Position numbers and translations under genes: made by a program. From the NCBI RefSeq assembly GCF_005116645.1, contig NZ_SWCM01000010.1, forward strand, positions 62,001 to 126,000: a stretch of 64,000 nucleotides of DNA, given 5' to 3'. Source of the DNA: Desulfopila sp. IMCC35006. Lineage in GTDB: Bacteria > Desulfobacterota > Desulfobulbia > Desulfobulbales > Desulfocapsaceae. Below the pieces are notes generated by a model. It was not told the DNA's origin. It ran no database searches and was given only the letters and a program-made list of their open reading frames with translations. Shown here piece after piece: positions 25,112 through 34,657 of the stretch. Each line of letters begins with the position of its first letter. Positions within the stretch are counted from its first letter, which is position 1.

Positions 25112-25701
25112 TTTCCTGCCTGCGTCAACTGGGCATCGATGATCTTTTTGAAGTACTCAAAGGGGCGTTCGCCAACAACCTGCAGGCCGTTGATATAGAA
25201 GGTCGGGGTGTTGTAGAGATCCATTGACTCAGCGAGTGCTACGTCGCTCTCAACTTCTTTGGCATGTTTGCCGCTGTCAAGAGCTTCGGTGAATTTTTTC
25301 ATGTCAAGGCCCAGTTCCTCGGCGTAGGCGAGCAGGTTTTTCCGGTCTAAGTTGGGGGAGCGGCTAATCAATATATCGTGCATCTCCCAATATTTTCCCT
25401 GATCCCGGGCCGCCAGGGATGCCTCAGCGGCGATCTTGGCAAAGTCTCGATATTTATAGGGATAATTCTTGATGACCAGACGAATTTTATCGGGGTAGGT
25501 CTTCATAATCTGTTTGACGGTCGGACCGGCCGCCACACAGTGGGGTCATTGAAAATCTATGAACTCGATTATGGTAACAGGCGCATCGGCCGGTCCTATG
25601 ACCGGCGAGTTGCCAATCGGAACTTCGGTCCTTTGCTCTTCGGCCTGCGCCATCCCGCACAGTAGCAGCATGGCAATACAGATAACTATTTTTTTCAGCA
25701 T
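25108..25701 (-). CDS. DsbA-like thioredoxin-fold protein with in-frame UGA (probable selenoprotein)
   Basis: Read through TGA 25546-25548, the frame encodes 197 aa: a signal peptide (MLKKIVICIAMLLLCGMAQA), the entry VIGPADAPVTIIEFIDFQ, then U52-P-H-C, and a thioredoxin_4-type DsbA body (KQIMKTYPDKIRLVIKNYP, helical insert, cis-Pro loop LYNTPTFYING). In the family the position is Cys (FxCPHC), so the UGA replaces the nucleophilic cysteine exactly; no frameshift is needed. Downstream of UGA, GGCGG...CCGUC can pair with a loop containing GGUCC, as a bacterial SECIS. fdnG in this window also has an in-frame UGA at its Sec site. A nonsense mutation remains the alternative. The ATG lacks a clear ribosome-binding site. 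Confidence 0.85.
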
Positions 25702-25837
25702 GGCAGACAAAGGAGGGGATACCGCGGTATCCCCTCATCTCCTCAATATAATAGGCAACGTCGGGTTTATTGGGGCACGTTACAAATACTAGCATCCAGG
25801 ATGGCTAAGTAAAAAGTTTCATATGCGATGCGTAAGA

Positions 25838-25885
25838 TTTTTCTATCATTACGTCGTACTAAAGTACGTCGTAATGATAGAAAAA
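25838..25885. terminator. Long hairpin, possible bidirectional terminator
   Basis: Arms 25838-25859 and 25864-25885 pair over 22 bases with one mismatch around a TAAA loop; both outer ends are T5/A5, so U-runs would follow in either direction. It lies between fdnI (ending 25969) and the dsbA-like gene (start 25701), as expected for termination of the fdn transcript. It is also the variable-hairpin part of a family E repeat. Confidence 0.6.
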
Positions 25886-25971
25886 TTGTACCCCAAGGGC
25901 ACTTCCTAAGGGCGCACAACGAAGCAGATGAAGATTGCTATCCCCTTTGGGGAGTTTTTACGACGCCATCA
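25886..25971 (-). repeat. Dispersed repeat, family E/H copy 1
   Basis: On the minus strand it begins TGATGGCGTCGTAAAAA, whose TGA is the fdnI stop codon, and continues through CTTCGTTGT to a block (25886-25914) that matches 50194-50223 in inverted orientation (CCCCAAGGGCACTTCC). The same head sequence begins at the dnaA stop (50162-50178). Confidence 0.75.
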
Positions 25972-26574
25972 CATCTTGCCAGCCGCTTTCATCCATTTAG
26001 GATACCTTTTCTTGGCGCTTTCAAGCGACAGAGTGCCGCTGACCATGAGCTGGAATGTCCCGGGATTAGCAAAGGTTCCAAGGTAGATATGAACCGGTAC
26101 GGCGATCACAAAGATGCTAAAGGAGACATTATGCACCAGGTGGGAAATGAGCAACAGTGCGGCATTATCCTTTAGCAGCCAGATGGCTAATCCCGAGAGG
26201 GCTATCGCAATTCCGGCGCCCAGAATAGCCAGATAATAGAGCTTCTGGCCGGGATTATATTTACCCATCGGCGGCACTGTCACCTTGTGCGACAGATACC
26301 CGCCCGCAACCTTAAACCATTGCACATCGTCAGCGTCGTAATGCAGCGCATCGATGAGATAATGCCGTATGGAGTAAAGAAGCGAAATAATAAAAACGAC
26401 TCCTCCCCAGTTATGCACGTTTTTCATGGAGTTGTATCCGCCGAAAACATTACTGATGGCGTCTATATGAAACAGGAAAGCGTATCCGGTGATCATCAGC
26501 AGGAAGCAGCTTCCCGCCAGTATCCAGTGATTCACAATTTCATCAACACTCGATTTTCTTACCATCTCTGCCAT
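25969..26574 (-). CDS. fdnI: Formate dehydrogenase-N cytochrome b subunit
   Basis: 201-aa inner-membrane gamma subunit with four transmembrane helices (e.g. NHWILAGSCFLLMITGYAF, GGVVFIISLLYSIRHYL, LYYLAILGAGIAIALSG and LLISHLVHNVSFSIFVIAV). Histidines in helices (NHW, HNW, SHLVHN, PVHIY) would ligate two b haems and form the menaquinone site on the cytoplasmic side. It receives electrons from FdnH. The gene begins one base after the fdnH stop region and closes the fdnGHI operon; its stop lies within a dispersed repeat. Confidence 0.93.
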   Translation of the reverse strand: MAEMVRKSSVDEIVNHWILAGSCFLLMITGYAFLFHIDAISNVFGGYNSMKNVHNWGGVVFIISLLYSIRHYLIDALHYDADDVQWFKVAGGYLSHKVTVPPMGKYNPGQKLYYLAILGAGIAIALSGLAIWLLKDNAALLLISHLVHNVSFSIFVIAVPVHIYLGTFANPGTFQLMVSGTLSLESAKKRYPKWMKAAGKM

Positions 26575-26575
26575 G

Positions 26576-27352
26576 TTACACCTCCTTTTCCTCTTCCTTT
26601 TCCTTATGGGGGCCTATGGCCAGATAATGGATCGCCGCAGCAGCAACCACACCGCCCAAGCCAAACAGTGAAAGCGGCTTCAGATAGGTGTGCCAGAAGA
26701 CCACACTGCTCGGGATGCTTGGATTTTGTTTCATGCCGTAAAGTTGGGGCTCGTCCTTGAAAGCGTAGATCGTGCCCAGGCCGCTCAGATCTTTCTCGCC
26801 GTAGATGGTTGTAAAGCCATCCTTTTTGGCGGTACTGATAAGATCGTTCCGGTCGCCAAACTTCAATGCTCCGGTGGGGCAGGTCTTGACACAGGCCGGT
26901 TGCATGGCCGCGCCGATCCTGTCAACGCAGAGATGACACTTGGTTACCTTGCCGTCCGCATCGTAGCGGGGGACATCGAACGGGCAGGCGGTGACACACA
27001 GCTTGCAGCCGATGCACTTGTCACGGTCATAGGCGACAGCACCCTCGGGGGTCCGATAGAGTGCGCCGGAGGGGCAGACAGTCATACAGCCCGCGTCCTC
27101 GCAGTGCATGCATCGCCTGCTGACAAAGAGCCAGCGGACCGGATTTTCCTGCGACGGTACTTCGCTGTAACGGATAATGTTCAATGCAGCACTGGCCAGA
27201 TCCGGTGGGTTCTGATAGGTGCCTTGATTGGTGGTTTTGATGCCGGGCAGCTGGTTCCAGGATTTGCATGCCACCTGGCATGCCCTGCAGCCAATGCACG
27301 CCTCCGGCGTGACCAGGAGTGCTTTTCGGTTGTTGGTAGTCTCGTTTGCCAT
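26576..27352 (-). CDS. fdnH: Formate dehydrogenase-N iron-sulfur subunit
   Basis: 258-aa beta subunit. Four [4Fe-4S] motifs are seen: CIGCRACQVACK, CMHCEDAGCMTVCP, CIGCKLCVTACPF and CHLCVDRIG...CVKTCP. A C-terminal transmembrane helix (LFGLGGVVAAAAIHYLAIG) anchors it in the membrane with the Fe-S domain facing the periplasm, as in E. coli FdnH. It carries electrons from the FdnG active site to FdnI haem. The gap to fdnG is 10 bases, consistent with one operon. Confidence 0.95.
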   Translation of the reverse strand: MANETTNNRKALLVTPEACIGCRACQVACKSWNQLPGIKTTNQGTYQNPPDLASAALNIIRYSEVPSQENPVRWLFVSRRCMHCEDAGCMTVCPSGALYRTPEGAVAYDRDKCIGCKLCVTACPFDVPRYDADGKVTKCHLCVDRIGAAMQPACVKTCPTGALKFGDRNDLISTAKKDGFTTIYGEKDLSGLGTIYAFKDEPQLYGMKQNPSIPSSVVFWHTYLKPLSLFGLGGVVAAAAIHYLAIGPHKEKEEEKEV

Positions 27353-27362
27353 ATTGCTCTCC

Positions 27363-30300
27363 CTATGCCTTTTGGACGTTGACCATAAAGGCCTTCGACT
27401 CGGGTATCATTGTGTTCGCGTCGCCGACGTTTGGCGTTAGCAGATTGGCGCTGTCGTAGCCGCTGCCGTCCTCGGGAAACTGCCAGCCGAAATGCCAGGG
27501 CAGGCCAACCTGATGGACGGTTGAATCGGCTATCTTGAACGGCTTGAACCTCTCGGAGACCAAAGCGACGGCCTTGACCTTACCCCGGGCGGAGGAGACG
27601 ACAACCGTTTCGCCGTTTTCGAGCTTCAGCTCTTTGGCCAGTTCGGTACTCATTTCGACAAAGTTCTGTGGTTGCATTTCCAGCAGCCAGGAACAGTGTC
27701 GGGTCATACAGCCGGTCTGCCAGTGCTCGGAGACACGGTAGGTTGTACCGACAAAGGGGAAGCGCATGTCGCACGAGGCAAATGCATCCATCTTGTCGCC
27801 GAAAATCTTGATGGTCGGATTGATCCGCTGACCGGACATCGAGTTTTTCTCAACCGGACATTCCAGGGCTTCATAGTGTTCCGGAAACGGGCCTTCGGCG
27901 AGCCCAGGACCAAACACCGAAGCGATGCCATCGGCCTTCATGATAAAGGGCAGTTTGCCGGAGCTGGCCATTGGTGGAGCGCCGCCGTCCGGAACATCGC
28001 CGTCCCAGCCTCCGGTTTTACCTTTTGGTGCAGGTTTGGTCGGATTCCAGGCGATGAGCGCACGGTTTGGATCCCAGGGTTTTCCCTGCAGATCGACCGA
28101 GGCCCGGTTGTAGATGATCCGGCGATTTACCGGCCAGGCCCAGGACCATCCGGAGTACAGGCCAAGCCCGGTCGGATCTTCCTTGCCGCGCCGCGCCATC
28201 ATGTTGACAGGTTTGCCGTCTTTTAAGACATAGGAATTACAGTAAAGCCAGTTGCCGCTGGAGGTGGAGCCGTCGGCCTGAAGGAAGGCAAAACTTGGCA
28301 CCAGGTCGCCTTTTTTACCGATGAGTTCGGGTGGGTCTACCTTGGTGTCATAGACATCCTCGAGGTAATAGCCGTTGATTTCTTTGGCAATAGCGTGGGT
28401 ATCGATATGCTTGATCTTGCCCGACGCATCGCGTTCCCCGTATTCCCAGCTGAGGTTGACGATGGGGTCCGGAAAGGCGCCGCCTTCTTTCTGGTAGAGT
28501 TCTTTTACCTTGAAAAACAGCTCATTGATAATCTCCGCATCGGGCAGTGAGCCGCCCTGGGGTTCGATAGCTTTATAGCGCCACTGCCCCCAGCGACCGG
28601 AATTGGTGATGCTGCCTTCTTTCTCCATTGAAGAGCAGCACGGCAGCATGAAGACTTCCGTCTGGATGTCTTTGGGGTTCATGCCGGGGCCACGCCAGAA
28701 AGAGGCGGTTTCGTTATCAAAGAGGTTGACGTTGACCAGCCACTTGAGTTTGGTCATGGCTTCCCGGGTCTTGTTGGAGTTCGCTCCCGAACATGCCGGG
28801 TTCTGGCCCCAGGCGAAGAAGCCGTCGAATTCTCCCTTGTACATCTTGTCAAAGATCATGAGCCAGGAAGCGTTCATGCCGACATCGAGCTTCGGCATCC
28901 AGGAGTAGCCGAAATCGTTTTCTTTGGTTGCCGCGGTCCCGTACACGGCCTTCAGGTAACTGGCGACGTATTTGGGCCGGTTTGACCACCAGTTGACGCT
29001 CCCCGGTTCTTTGGTTGTCGGAGTGTTTTTTTCGTTATAGGTGGCAAGATCGACCAGCGCGGCATTCGGTACCGGATTGTAGCCGGGCAGGATATGAAAG
29101 AGGATGCCGTAGTCGGTGGAGCCCTGAACGTTTGACTCGCCGCGCAGGGCGTTGATGCCGCCGCCGGGCATGCCCATATTGCCAAGCAGCATCTGGATGA
29201 TGGTCATGGCCCTGATGTTCTGGGTGCCGATGGTGTGCTGGGTCCAGCCCATGGCGTAGCACTCGGTGCCGACCCGGTTGGGTTTGCCGGTGGAGCTGTA
29301 GAGCTTATACACCTCCATCAGTTTATCCATGGGAGTCCCGGTGATGTTCACAACTTTTTCCGGGGTATAGCGGGCATACTGTTTTTTCAGCAGCTGGAAT
29401 ACGCAATTGGGGTCCTGCAGACTGACGTCTTTCAGGGCAATACCGTTTTCGTCTTTTTGAAAGGCCCAGCTGGCTTTGTCGTATTTTTTTGTATCCGGGT
29501 TATAGCCGGAGAAAAGACCGTCGAGGTCCGCCGGGCCTTTAAAGTCGGGGTTGACCAGAAAGGCGGCGTTGGAATAGTTGACCAGATAATCCTTGAAATA
29601 CAGATCGTTTTCTAAAATATACCTGATCATGCCGCCCAAAAAAGCAATATCCGTCCCGGATCGAAGCGGGGCGTAGAGATCTGCTTTGGCGGCAGTCTGT
29701 GAAAATCGGGGATCGACACAGATCAGTTTGGCACCCTTTTCCCGGGCGCGCATAATCCATTTCATTGAAATGGGATGGTTTGAGGCTGGATTCCCGCCCA
29801 TGGCGAGGATTACATCGGAGTTTTTCAGATCAATCCAGTGGTTCGTCATTGCACCGCGTCCAAACGACTCTGCCAGAGCCGCAACAGTTGCGCTGTGTCA
29901 GATACGCGCCTGGTGTTCTACGTACACCAGGCCCCAGGACCGAACAAGTTTTTGCAGCAGGTAGCACTCCTCGTTGTCAAGTGCTGCACTGCCGACGTGG
30001 GCGATTTTGTCCGTCCGGTTGACGACGAATTCCTTTTCGACCAGCAGCTCAGTGCCGTCGGCCTGTTTTTCCATGACTTTGGAGGTTGAAACCGTCTTGA
30101 AACTTTTATCCCGGGTGTCTTTGACCAAATGGGCAATTCTATCGAGAGCCCATTCCCATTCGACTTGTTTCCATGCCGTCTCGCCAGGTGCGCGGTACAA
30201 CGGCTTGCCGAGTCGCTTGTCGTTATTGGCCAGCTGCATGACCGACGCTCCTTTGGAGCAGAGCGTGCCCTCACTGATCGGATGATCGGGATCACCCTCG

Positions 30301-30503
30301 GTGTTGATGATTTTGCCGTTTTCCGCATAGACGATAATGCCGCACCCGACTGAACAGTAGGGGCAGATTGTTGTCGTCTGCTTGGCGTTTTTGATTCGCA
30401 ATTCCCGGGCATAAGCCTTTGCCGAATCGAGGTTCACGCCAAGCGATGCTATCAATGCGGTGCCGCCTGATAGCTTTAAAAAATCCCGCCTAGATACTCC
30501 CAT
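27363..30503 (-). CDS. fdnG: Formate dehydrogenase-N catalytic subunit, selenocysteine-containing
   Basis: Read through TGA 29898-29900 the frame gives 1046 aa. The Tat signal is MGVSRRDFLKLSGG, the N-terminal [4Fe-4S] site is CPYCSVGCG with a later LCSKG, and the selenocysteine (residue 202) lies in HQARI-U-HSATVAAL, exactly where FdnG-type enzymes have Sec. Molybdopterin-binding segments include AMTNHWIDLKNSDVILAMGG and MGWTQHTIGTQNIRA; the C-terminal domain has SVRGKVKA-like VSSARGKVKAVAL. Formate is oxidised to CO2 in the periplasm with bis-MGD W/Mo. AGGAG precedes ATG 30503. GGCUCU/AGAGUC just downstream of UGA may form the SECIS stem. Confidence 0.95.
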
Positions 30504-31140
30504 TGAATACTCCTTTCCTGTTTGTCACAGGTGAGGTGAAAAGTGTAAGGTCCGGCAGATGCAAACCAGACCGTATCTTGTATGCAACCGCGTCTACCAG
30601 GTACCTTCTTGGCTGGATCAGGAAATTTCGTTCCAGTGACTCAGCTACGCGTATCCAGCGATATTTAGTATACCGCCGGAAAAATAAAAGCAGCTCTCTT
30701 CTGGTAGTGTCGGTGGACATGGTTTTCAGGGCATAGCATTCCCCATACTTTGAAAAAATGCTACAGAAAAATGCGCCTTTCGGGCAAAACGGCGTATTGT
30801 TTTTTATCTATTAAAATTAATGAGATAGATGTAGGTAAAGGGATCAAAACGGATGCGCTTTCGACCCATGAGCGAGTAAGTGAAAATCGTTTGACAGGTA
30901 GGGAAAATCCCTACCTGCCCGGTGGTTGGGGTCCAACATTTTGCAGTACAGGCGTGACGAATGGAACGACAATGCATAAAATGATATAAAAATACAGATT
31001 AATTGATGGATGAATACGAAAAGCGTAAAAGATATCTATTGAAAATAATGTATTCGTAATTTAATCTCCAGTGAGATGATTATATCGTATTTCGCTTGCT
31101 TTTGCGTGCGTGAAAGTTTAATGGAAAAGTGGTGTTCTCG
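30504..31140. other. Long intergenic region between fdnG and the Lrp gene
   Basis: No convincing ORF in about 640 bases. It must hold the divergent promoters of fdnGHI and of the lrp-gcv operon. A perfect 10-bp hairpin with a 3-base loop lies at 30895-30917 (CAGGTAGGGA / TCCCTACCTG). AT-rich stretches occur at about 30810-30840 and 30970-31090. I looked for a glycine riboswitch and for a sigma54 site and found neither in acceptable form. Confidence 0.5.
30895..30917. promoter_or_regulatory. Perfect hairpin in the fdn/gcv intergenic region
   Basis: CAGGTAGGGA-AAA-TCCCTACCTG. There is no T-run on either side, so it is more likely a protein-binding or RNA structural element than an intrinsic terminator. 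Confidence 0.35.
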
Positions 31141-31587
31141 ATGGAAATCGATGAAATAAATCTGGCAATTATTAATCACCTGCGGGATGGACGGATGCCG
31201 TTTAAGAAGATTGCCGACTTATTGGCGCTTTCTGAGGGGACAGTTCGGGCCAGAGTGAAGAAATTGAAAGAAGAGGGCGTTCTCGATATAACCGCCCTCG
31301 TAGATCCCGAAGCCGTGCCCGAACAGAATATTGTTCTGGTCGGAGTACGCTTAAAGGATATGGATCTGGTCAAAAAAGGCGAGGAGTTCAGTAAATTACG
31401 CGGAGTTATCTCCGTTTGCGTGGTAACCGGCCGTTTTGATCTTATCCTGACCGTGCTGCTTACCAAGGAATTTCCCATGGTGAAATTCTATACAGAAGAA
31501 GTGGCAAGGCTGGAGAACGTCAGGGCAGTGGAGACTTTTGTTGTATATAAGAGCTTTAATCTGAAGGTGCCTCTTACTCTGCCGTAA
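31141..31587 (+). CDS. Lrp/AsnC-family transcriptional regulator
   Basis: 148 aa. Residues 1-60 are the AsnC-type winged helix (INLAIINHLRDGRMPFKKIA, LSEGTVRARVKKLKEEGVL), and residues 70-145 the RAM/ligand-binding domain (VGVRLKDMDLV, VCVVTGRFDLILTVLL). It probably senses an amino acid. It lies 43 bases upstream of gcvT on the same strand, making it the likely glycine-responsive regulator of the glycine cleavage/lipoate operon. I chose ATG 31141; an in-frame GTG at 31129 is possible. Confidence 0.9.
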   Translation: MEIDEINLAIINHLRDGRMPFKKIADLLALSEGTVRARVKKLKEEGVLDITALVDPEAVPEQNIVLVGVRLKDMDLVKKGEEFSKLRGVISVCVVTGRFDLILTVLLTKEFPMVKFYTEEVARLENVRAVETFVVYKSFNLKVPLTLP

Positions 31588-31630
31588 TTACGAAGATGTC
31601 AAGGTTGTAGAGAAACTCAAAGGTGACGAA

Positions 31631-32893
31631 ATGGCAACAAGCAAAGAAACTGTCCTGCACAGCTGGCATGTGGCAAATGGGGCCAATATGGCTCTTTTCG
31701 GCAATTATGATATGCCTCTCTGGTATAAGACGGGCGCTAAAGCCGAACATCTGGCGGTCATTCAGGGTGCCGGAATTTTCGATACCAGTCATATGGCCGC
31801 GGTATCGGTGCAGGGCAAGGGGGCAAGAACTCTTTTGCAGCGTTGTCTGAGCAAGAATATAGATTGTTGTCTTGGTCAGGGCAAATCACCGCTGGTCGAC
31901 GGGCGATGTGTTTATGGGGTTTATCTTAAAACGGATGGCACCGTAATCGACGATGCAATTGTCTATCAGTTGCAGGCTGAGTCCTTCATGGTGGTGGTGA
32001 ATGCCGGCATGGGCGGAGAAATTGCCGGCCATCTTGTTGAAAATGGTGGGGAGAGGACCGTCACCGTGGTCGATCTGACGGATCGGGTCGGCAAGATGGA
32101 TATTCAGGGTCCGGACTCTGCCAGAATCCTTGGAAAAATTCTTAAAAATCCGGCTGCGGTTTTTGAACGGCTGGTGTACTTTTCGTGCAAGGGCGGTTTC
32201 GCCGATCTTCAGACCTCCGCCTCGGTTGAACTGGTCGATGGTACGCCGCTGTTGCTGTCAAGAACCGGCTATACCGGAGAATTCGGTTTTGAGCTTTTTG
32301 TCCCCATTGATCGCCTGGTATCCGTCTGGACCATGGTACTTGAGGCGGGAAGAGAAAAGGGCGTTCTGGCCTGCGGTCTGGCCGCTCGTGATTCACTCAG
32401 GGCGGGTGCGGTCCTGCCGCTTTCCCACCAGGATATCGGCCCATGGCCATTTCTCAATAATCCCTGGCCCTTTGCCCTGCCTTTCAACGATGGCCATTCC
32501 GGTTTCAGTAAAGACTTTATTGGTGCACAAGCGCTGTTGCAGTCGAATTGGGACAAGTATACTCTTCCCTTTGCCGGTTTCGACCCGCGTAAAATTGGCG
32601 CCGGCAGTGACAGTTTTGTCACCTCGGAAACCGGCGAGAGGCTGGGCTCGATCTTGACCTGTACTACGGATATGGCCATTGGCCGCGTCGATGGCGAAAT
32701 CGTCAGCGTGGCAGGCAACAAACAATTTCAGGCCAAGGGACTTTGCTGCGGCTTCGTGCTGCTTGATAAACAATGTGTTCCTGGAGAGACAGTTATCCTG
32801 AGCGACGGGAAACGGAAAATAAAGGTTGAAATACGGGCGGATGTTCGTCCGGACAGGACAGCGAGAAAAGCGATGAGTTTGATGCTGGGTTGA
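31631..32893 (+). CDS. gcvT: Glycine cleavage system T protein (aminomethyltransferase)
   Basis: Transfers the aminomethyl one-carbon unit from lipoyl-GcvH to tetrahydrofolate, releasing ammonia. Family features: LHSWHVANGANMALFGNYDM at the N terminus, GIFDTSHMAAVSVQG, MDIQGPDSARILG, the folate-binding SRTGYTGEFGFELFV and ACGLAARDSLRAGAVLPLSH. At 420 aa it is longer than the usual about 365 because of an extended segment after residue 270 (DIGPWPFLNNPWPF). AAGGTGA lies upstream of ATG 31631. It overlaps the open frame leading into gcvH. Confidence 0.94.
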   Translation: MATSKETVLHSWHVANGANMALFGNYDMPLWYKTGAKAEHLAVIQGAGIFDTSHMAAVSVQGKGARTLLQRCLSKNIDCCLGQGKSPLVDGRCVYGVYLKTDGTVIDDAIVYQLQAESFMVVVNAGMGGEIAGHLVENGGERTVTVVDLTDRVGKMDIQGPDSARILGKILKNPAAVFERLVYFSCKGGFADLQTSASVELVDGTPLLLSRTGYTGEFGFELFVPIDRLVSVWTMVLEAGREKGVLACGLAARDSLRAGAVLPLSHQDIGPWPFLNNPWPFALPFNDGHSGFSKDFIGAQALLQSNWDKYTLPFAGFDPRKIGAGSDSFVTSETGERLGSILTCTTDMAIGRVDGEIVSVAGNKQFQAKGLCCGFVLLDKQCVPGETVILSDGKRKIKVEIRADVRPDRTARKAMSLMLG

Positions 32894-32922
32894 CACAACA
32901 ACATTTAATGGAGGTAGGGGCC

Positions 32923-33318
32923 GTGAAAGAATTGAGTGAGCTGAATTTTAGAGAGGGACTGCGTTATACGGACGATCACGAATGGGTGAGTGAGAGCGGG
33001 GCTACCCTTAAGATCGGCGTCAGTGATTATGCCCAGGACCAGATGGGGGATATTGTTTATGTCGAGCTGCCGGAAGTAGGCGCAACGTTCGAAAAAGGAG
33101 AAGAATTCGGTACCCTTGAGTCGGTAAAGGCGGTCTCTGAACTGTATATGCCGATCGGCGGTGAAATCGTTGCGGTCAATGAAGATCTTGCCGATGCCCC
33201 GGAACTCATAAATGAAGATTCGTATACGCACTGGATAATTGAAATCAAACCTGCCGATATGGATGAGCTTGAGGATCTCCATTCTGTTGCCTCCTATCGG
33301 GACCTACTCAAAGGATAA
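32923..33318 (+). CDS. gcvH: Glycine cleavage system H protein
   Basis: 131-aa lipoyl carrier protein that shuttles the aminomethyl group from GcvP to GcvT and electrons to the L protein. It shows LRYTDDHEWVSE, GDIVYVELPEVG and the lipoylation site GTLESVKAVSELYMP with Lys at the centre. I favour GTG 32923 since GGAGG is about 7 bases upstream; the frame extends to 32890. The enzymes that attach and make lipoate, LipB and LipA, are in the same operon. Confidence 0.96.
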   Translation: MKELSELNFREGLRYTDDHEWVSESGATLKIGVSDYAQDQMGDIVYVELPEVGATFEKGEEFGTLESVKAVSELYMPIGGEIVAVNEDLADAPELINEDSYTHWIIEIKPADMDELEDLHSVASYRDLLKG

Positions 33319-33322
33319 AACC

Positions 33323-34657
33323 ATGCGCTATTTGCCTCATACTGATGAAGAGATTCGTGCCATGCTGGACGTCATTGGCAGAAAAAGTCTGGAGGAACTT
33401 TTTTGCTCGGTTCCTGACCATTGTCGGTACGAAGGAACAATGGATTTGCCTGAACCGCTGAACGAATGGTCGCTGACCGATCATTTCAGTGAATTAGCCG
33501 AGGCAATGAAGGTCACCCATAAAAACAAGGTGCTGATCGGTGCCGGCAGTTATCATCACAATATCCCGGTAACCTTAGGTACGCTGATGGCCAGGTCGGA
33601 GTTCCTCACTGCCTACACCCCCTATCAGCCGGAAATGGCCCAGGGGACACTGCAGGGTATTTACGAATACCAGACCCTGACCGCCAGGCTGCTTGGCATG
33701 GATGTGGCCAATGCCTCCATGTACGATGGTGCCTCCGCCCTTGCCGAGGCTTTATTGATGGGGCTGCGCATCGGTAAGAAAAAGACCAAAGTGGCCGTCT
33801 CTGCGGCAATTCATCCCCATTATCGCGAGGTGGTCCGAACATACCTTCAGCCGACGGATCATGAAGTGATTGAATTACCGGTGGGTAAAGACGGACGCAC
33901 CGATGTATCCGGTCTTGCCGGCATCGAAGGGGTGGCGGCGGTTGCTGTCCAGTCGCCGAATTTTTTCGGGGTCATCGAGGATCTCACTACTCTCGGGCGG
34001 GTTATCCATGAAGCCGGGGCTCTTTTCATCACCAGTTTTACCGAACCTCTTGCCTACGGCCTGTGCAAAAATCCCGGCGAATGCGGTGCTGACATAGTCT
34101 GCGGGGAGGGCCAGAGTTTTGGCCTGGCGAGATCTTTTGGTGGGGCGGCCCTCGGCATGTTTGCCTGCCGGGATCAGTTCACCAGGAATATGCCCGGTCG
34201 ACTCGTCGGCGAGACGACCGATATCGAAGGTAAACGTGGCTTTGTCCTGACCCTTTCAACGAGGGAACAGCATATCAGAAGGGAAAAGGCCACCTCCAAT
34301 ATTTGTTCGAATCAGGGAATCTGTACGCTTACTGCGGCGATGTATATGGCCTCTCTGGGTGGTTCGGGGCTGAGAGAGCTGGCCCGGGCCAACTACGACC
34401 GCGCCGAATATTTCAAGAGTCAGCTGATCCGGAAAGGGGCGCGAATCGTCTTTGATTCCCCGACTTTTAATGAATTTGTTGTTGAGTTCGGCACTGATTT
34501 CGAACCGATCTATAAGAAGCTGTTGGCCAGGAAAATTGTTGCCGGTCTGGAGCTGGGCAGGTTTTACCCGGAACTTGCCGGGAAATATCTGTTCTGCGTG
34601 ACGGAAACGGTTGCCAGAGAAGTCATAGATGCAGTAGTTGCTGAGGTGAAGCCATGA
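33323..34657 (+). CDS. gcvPA: Glycine dehydrogenase (decarboxylating) subunit 1
   Basis: 444-aa N-terminal half of the split P protein. It starts at ATG 33323, 4 bases after gcvH. Characteristic segments: MRYLPHTDEEIRAMLDVIG, FLTAYTPYQPEMAQGTLQGI, EYQTLTARLLGMDVANASMY and GYVLTLSTREQHIRRE-like FVLTLSTREQHIRREKATSN. It forms a complex with GcvPB that decarboxylates glycine with pyridoxal phosphate, whose Lys is on GcvPB. Its stop overlaps the gcvPB start (ATGA). Confidence 0.96.
   Translation: MRYLPHTDEEIRAMLDVIGRKSLEELFCSVPDHCRYEGTMDLPEPLNEWSLTDHFSELAEAMKVTHKNKVLIGAGSYHHNIPVTLGTLMARSEFLTAYTPYQPEMAQGTLQGIYEYQTLTARLLGMDVANASMYDGASALAEALLMGLRIGKKKTKVAVSAAIHPHYREVVRTYLQPTDHEVIELPVGKDGRTDVSGLAGIEGVAAVAVQSPNFFGVIEDLTTLGRVIHEAGALFITSFTEPLAYGLCKNPGECGADIVCGEGQSFGLARSFGGAALGMFACRDQFTRNMPGRLVGETTDIEGKRGFVLTLSTREQHIRREKATSNICSNQGICTLTAAMYMASLGGSGLRELARANYDRAEYFKSQLIRKGARIVFDSPTFNEFVVEFGTDFEPIYKKLLARKIVAGLELGRFYPELAGKYLFCVTETVAREVIDAVVAEVKP

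Noticed and set aside
30920-30945. Possible sigma54 promoter (TGGGG ... TTTGCA)
   Set aside because: The spacing between the GG and GC elements is one base too long for sigma54.
30504-31140. Glycine riboswitch upstream of the lrp-gcv operon
   Set aside because: I searched for the conserved aptamer cores and tandem layout and did not find them; only an unrelated short hairpin is present.
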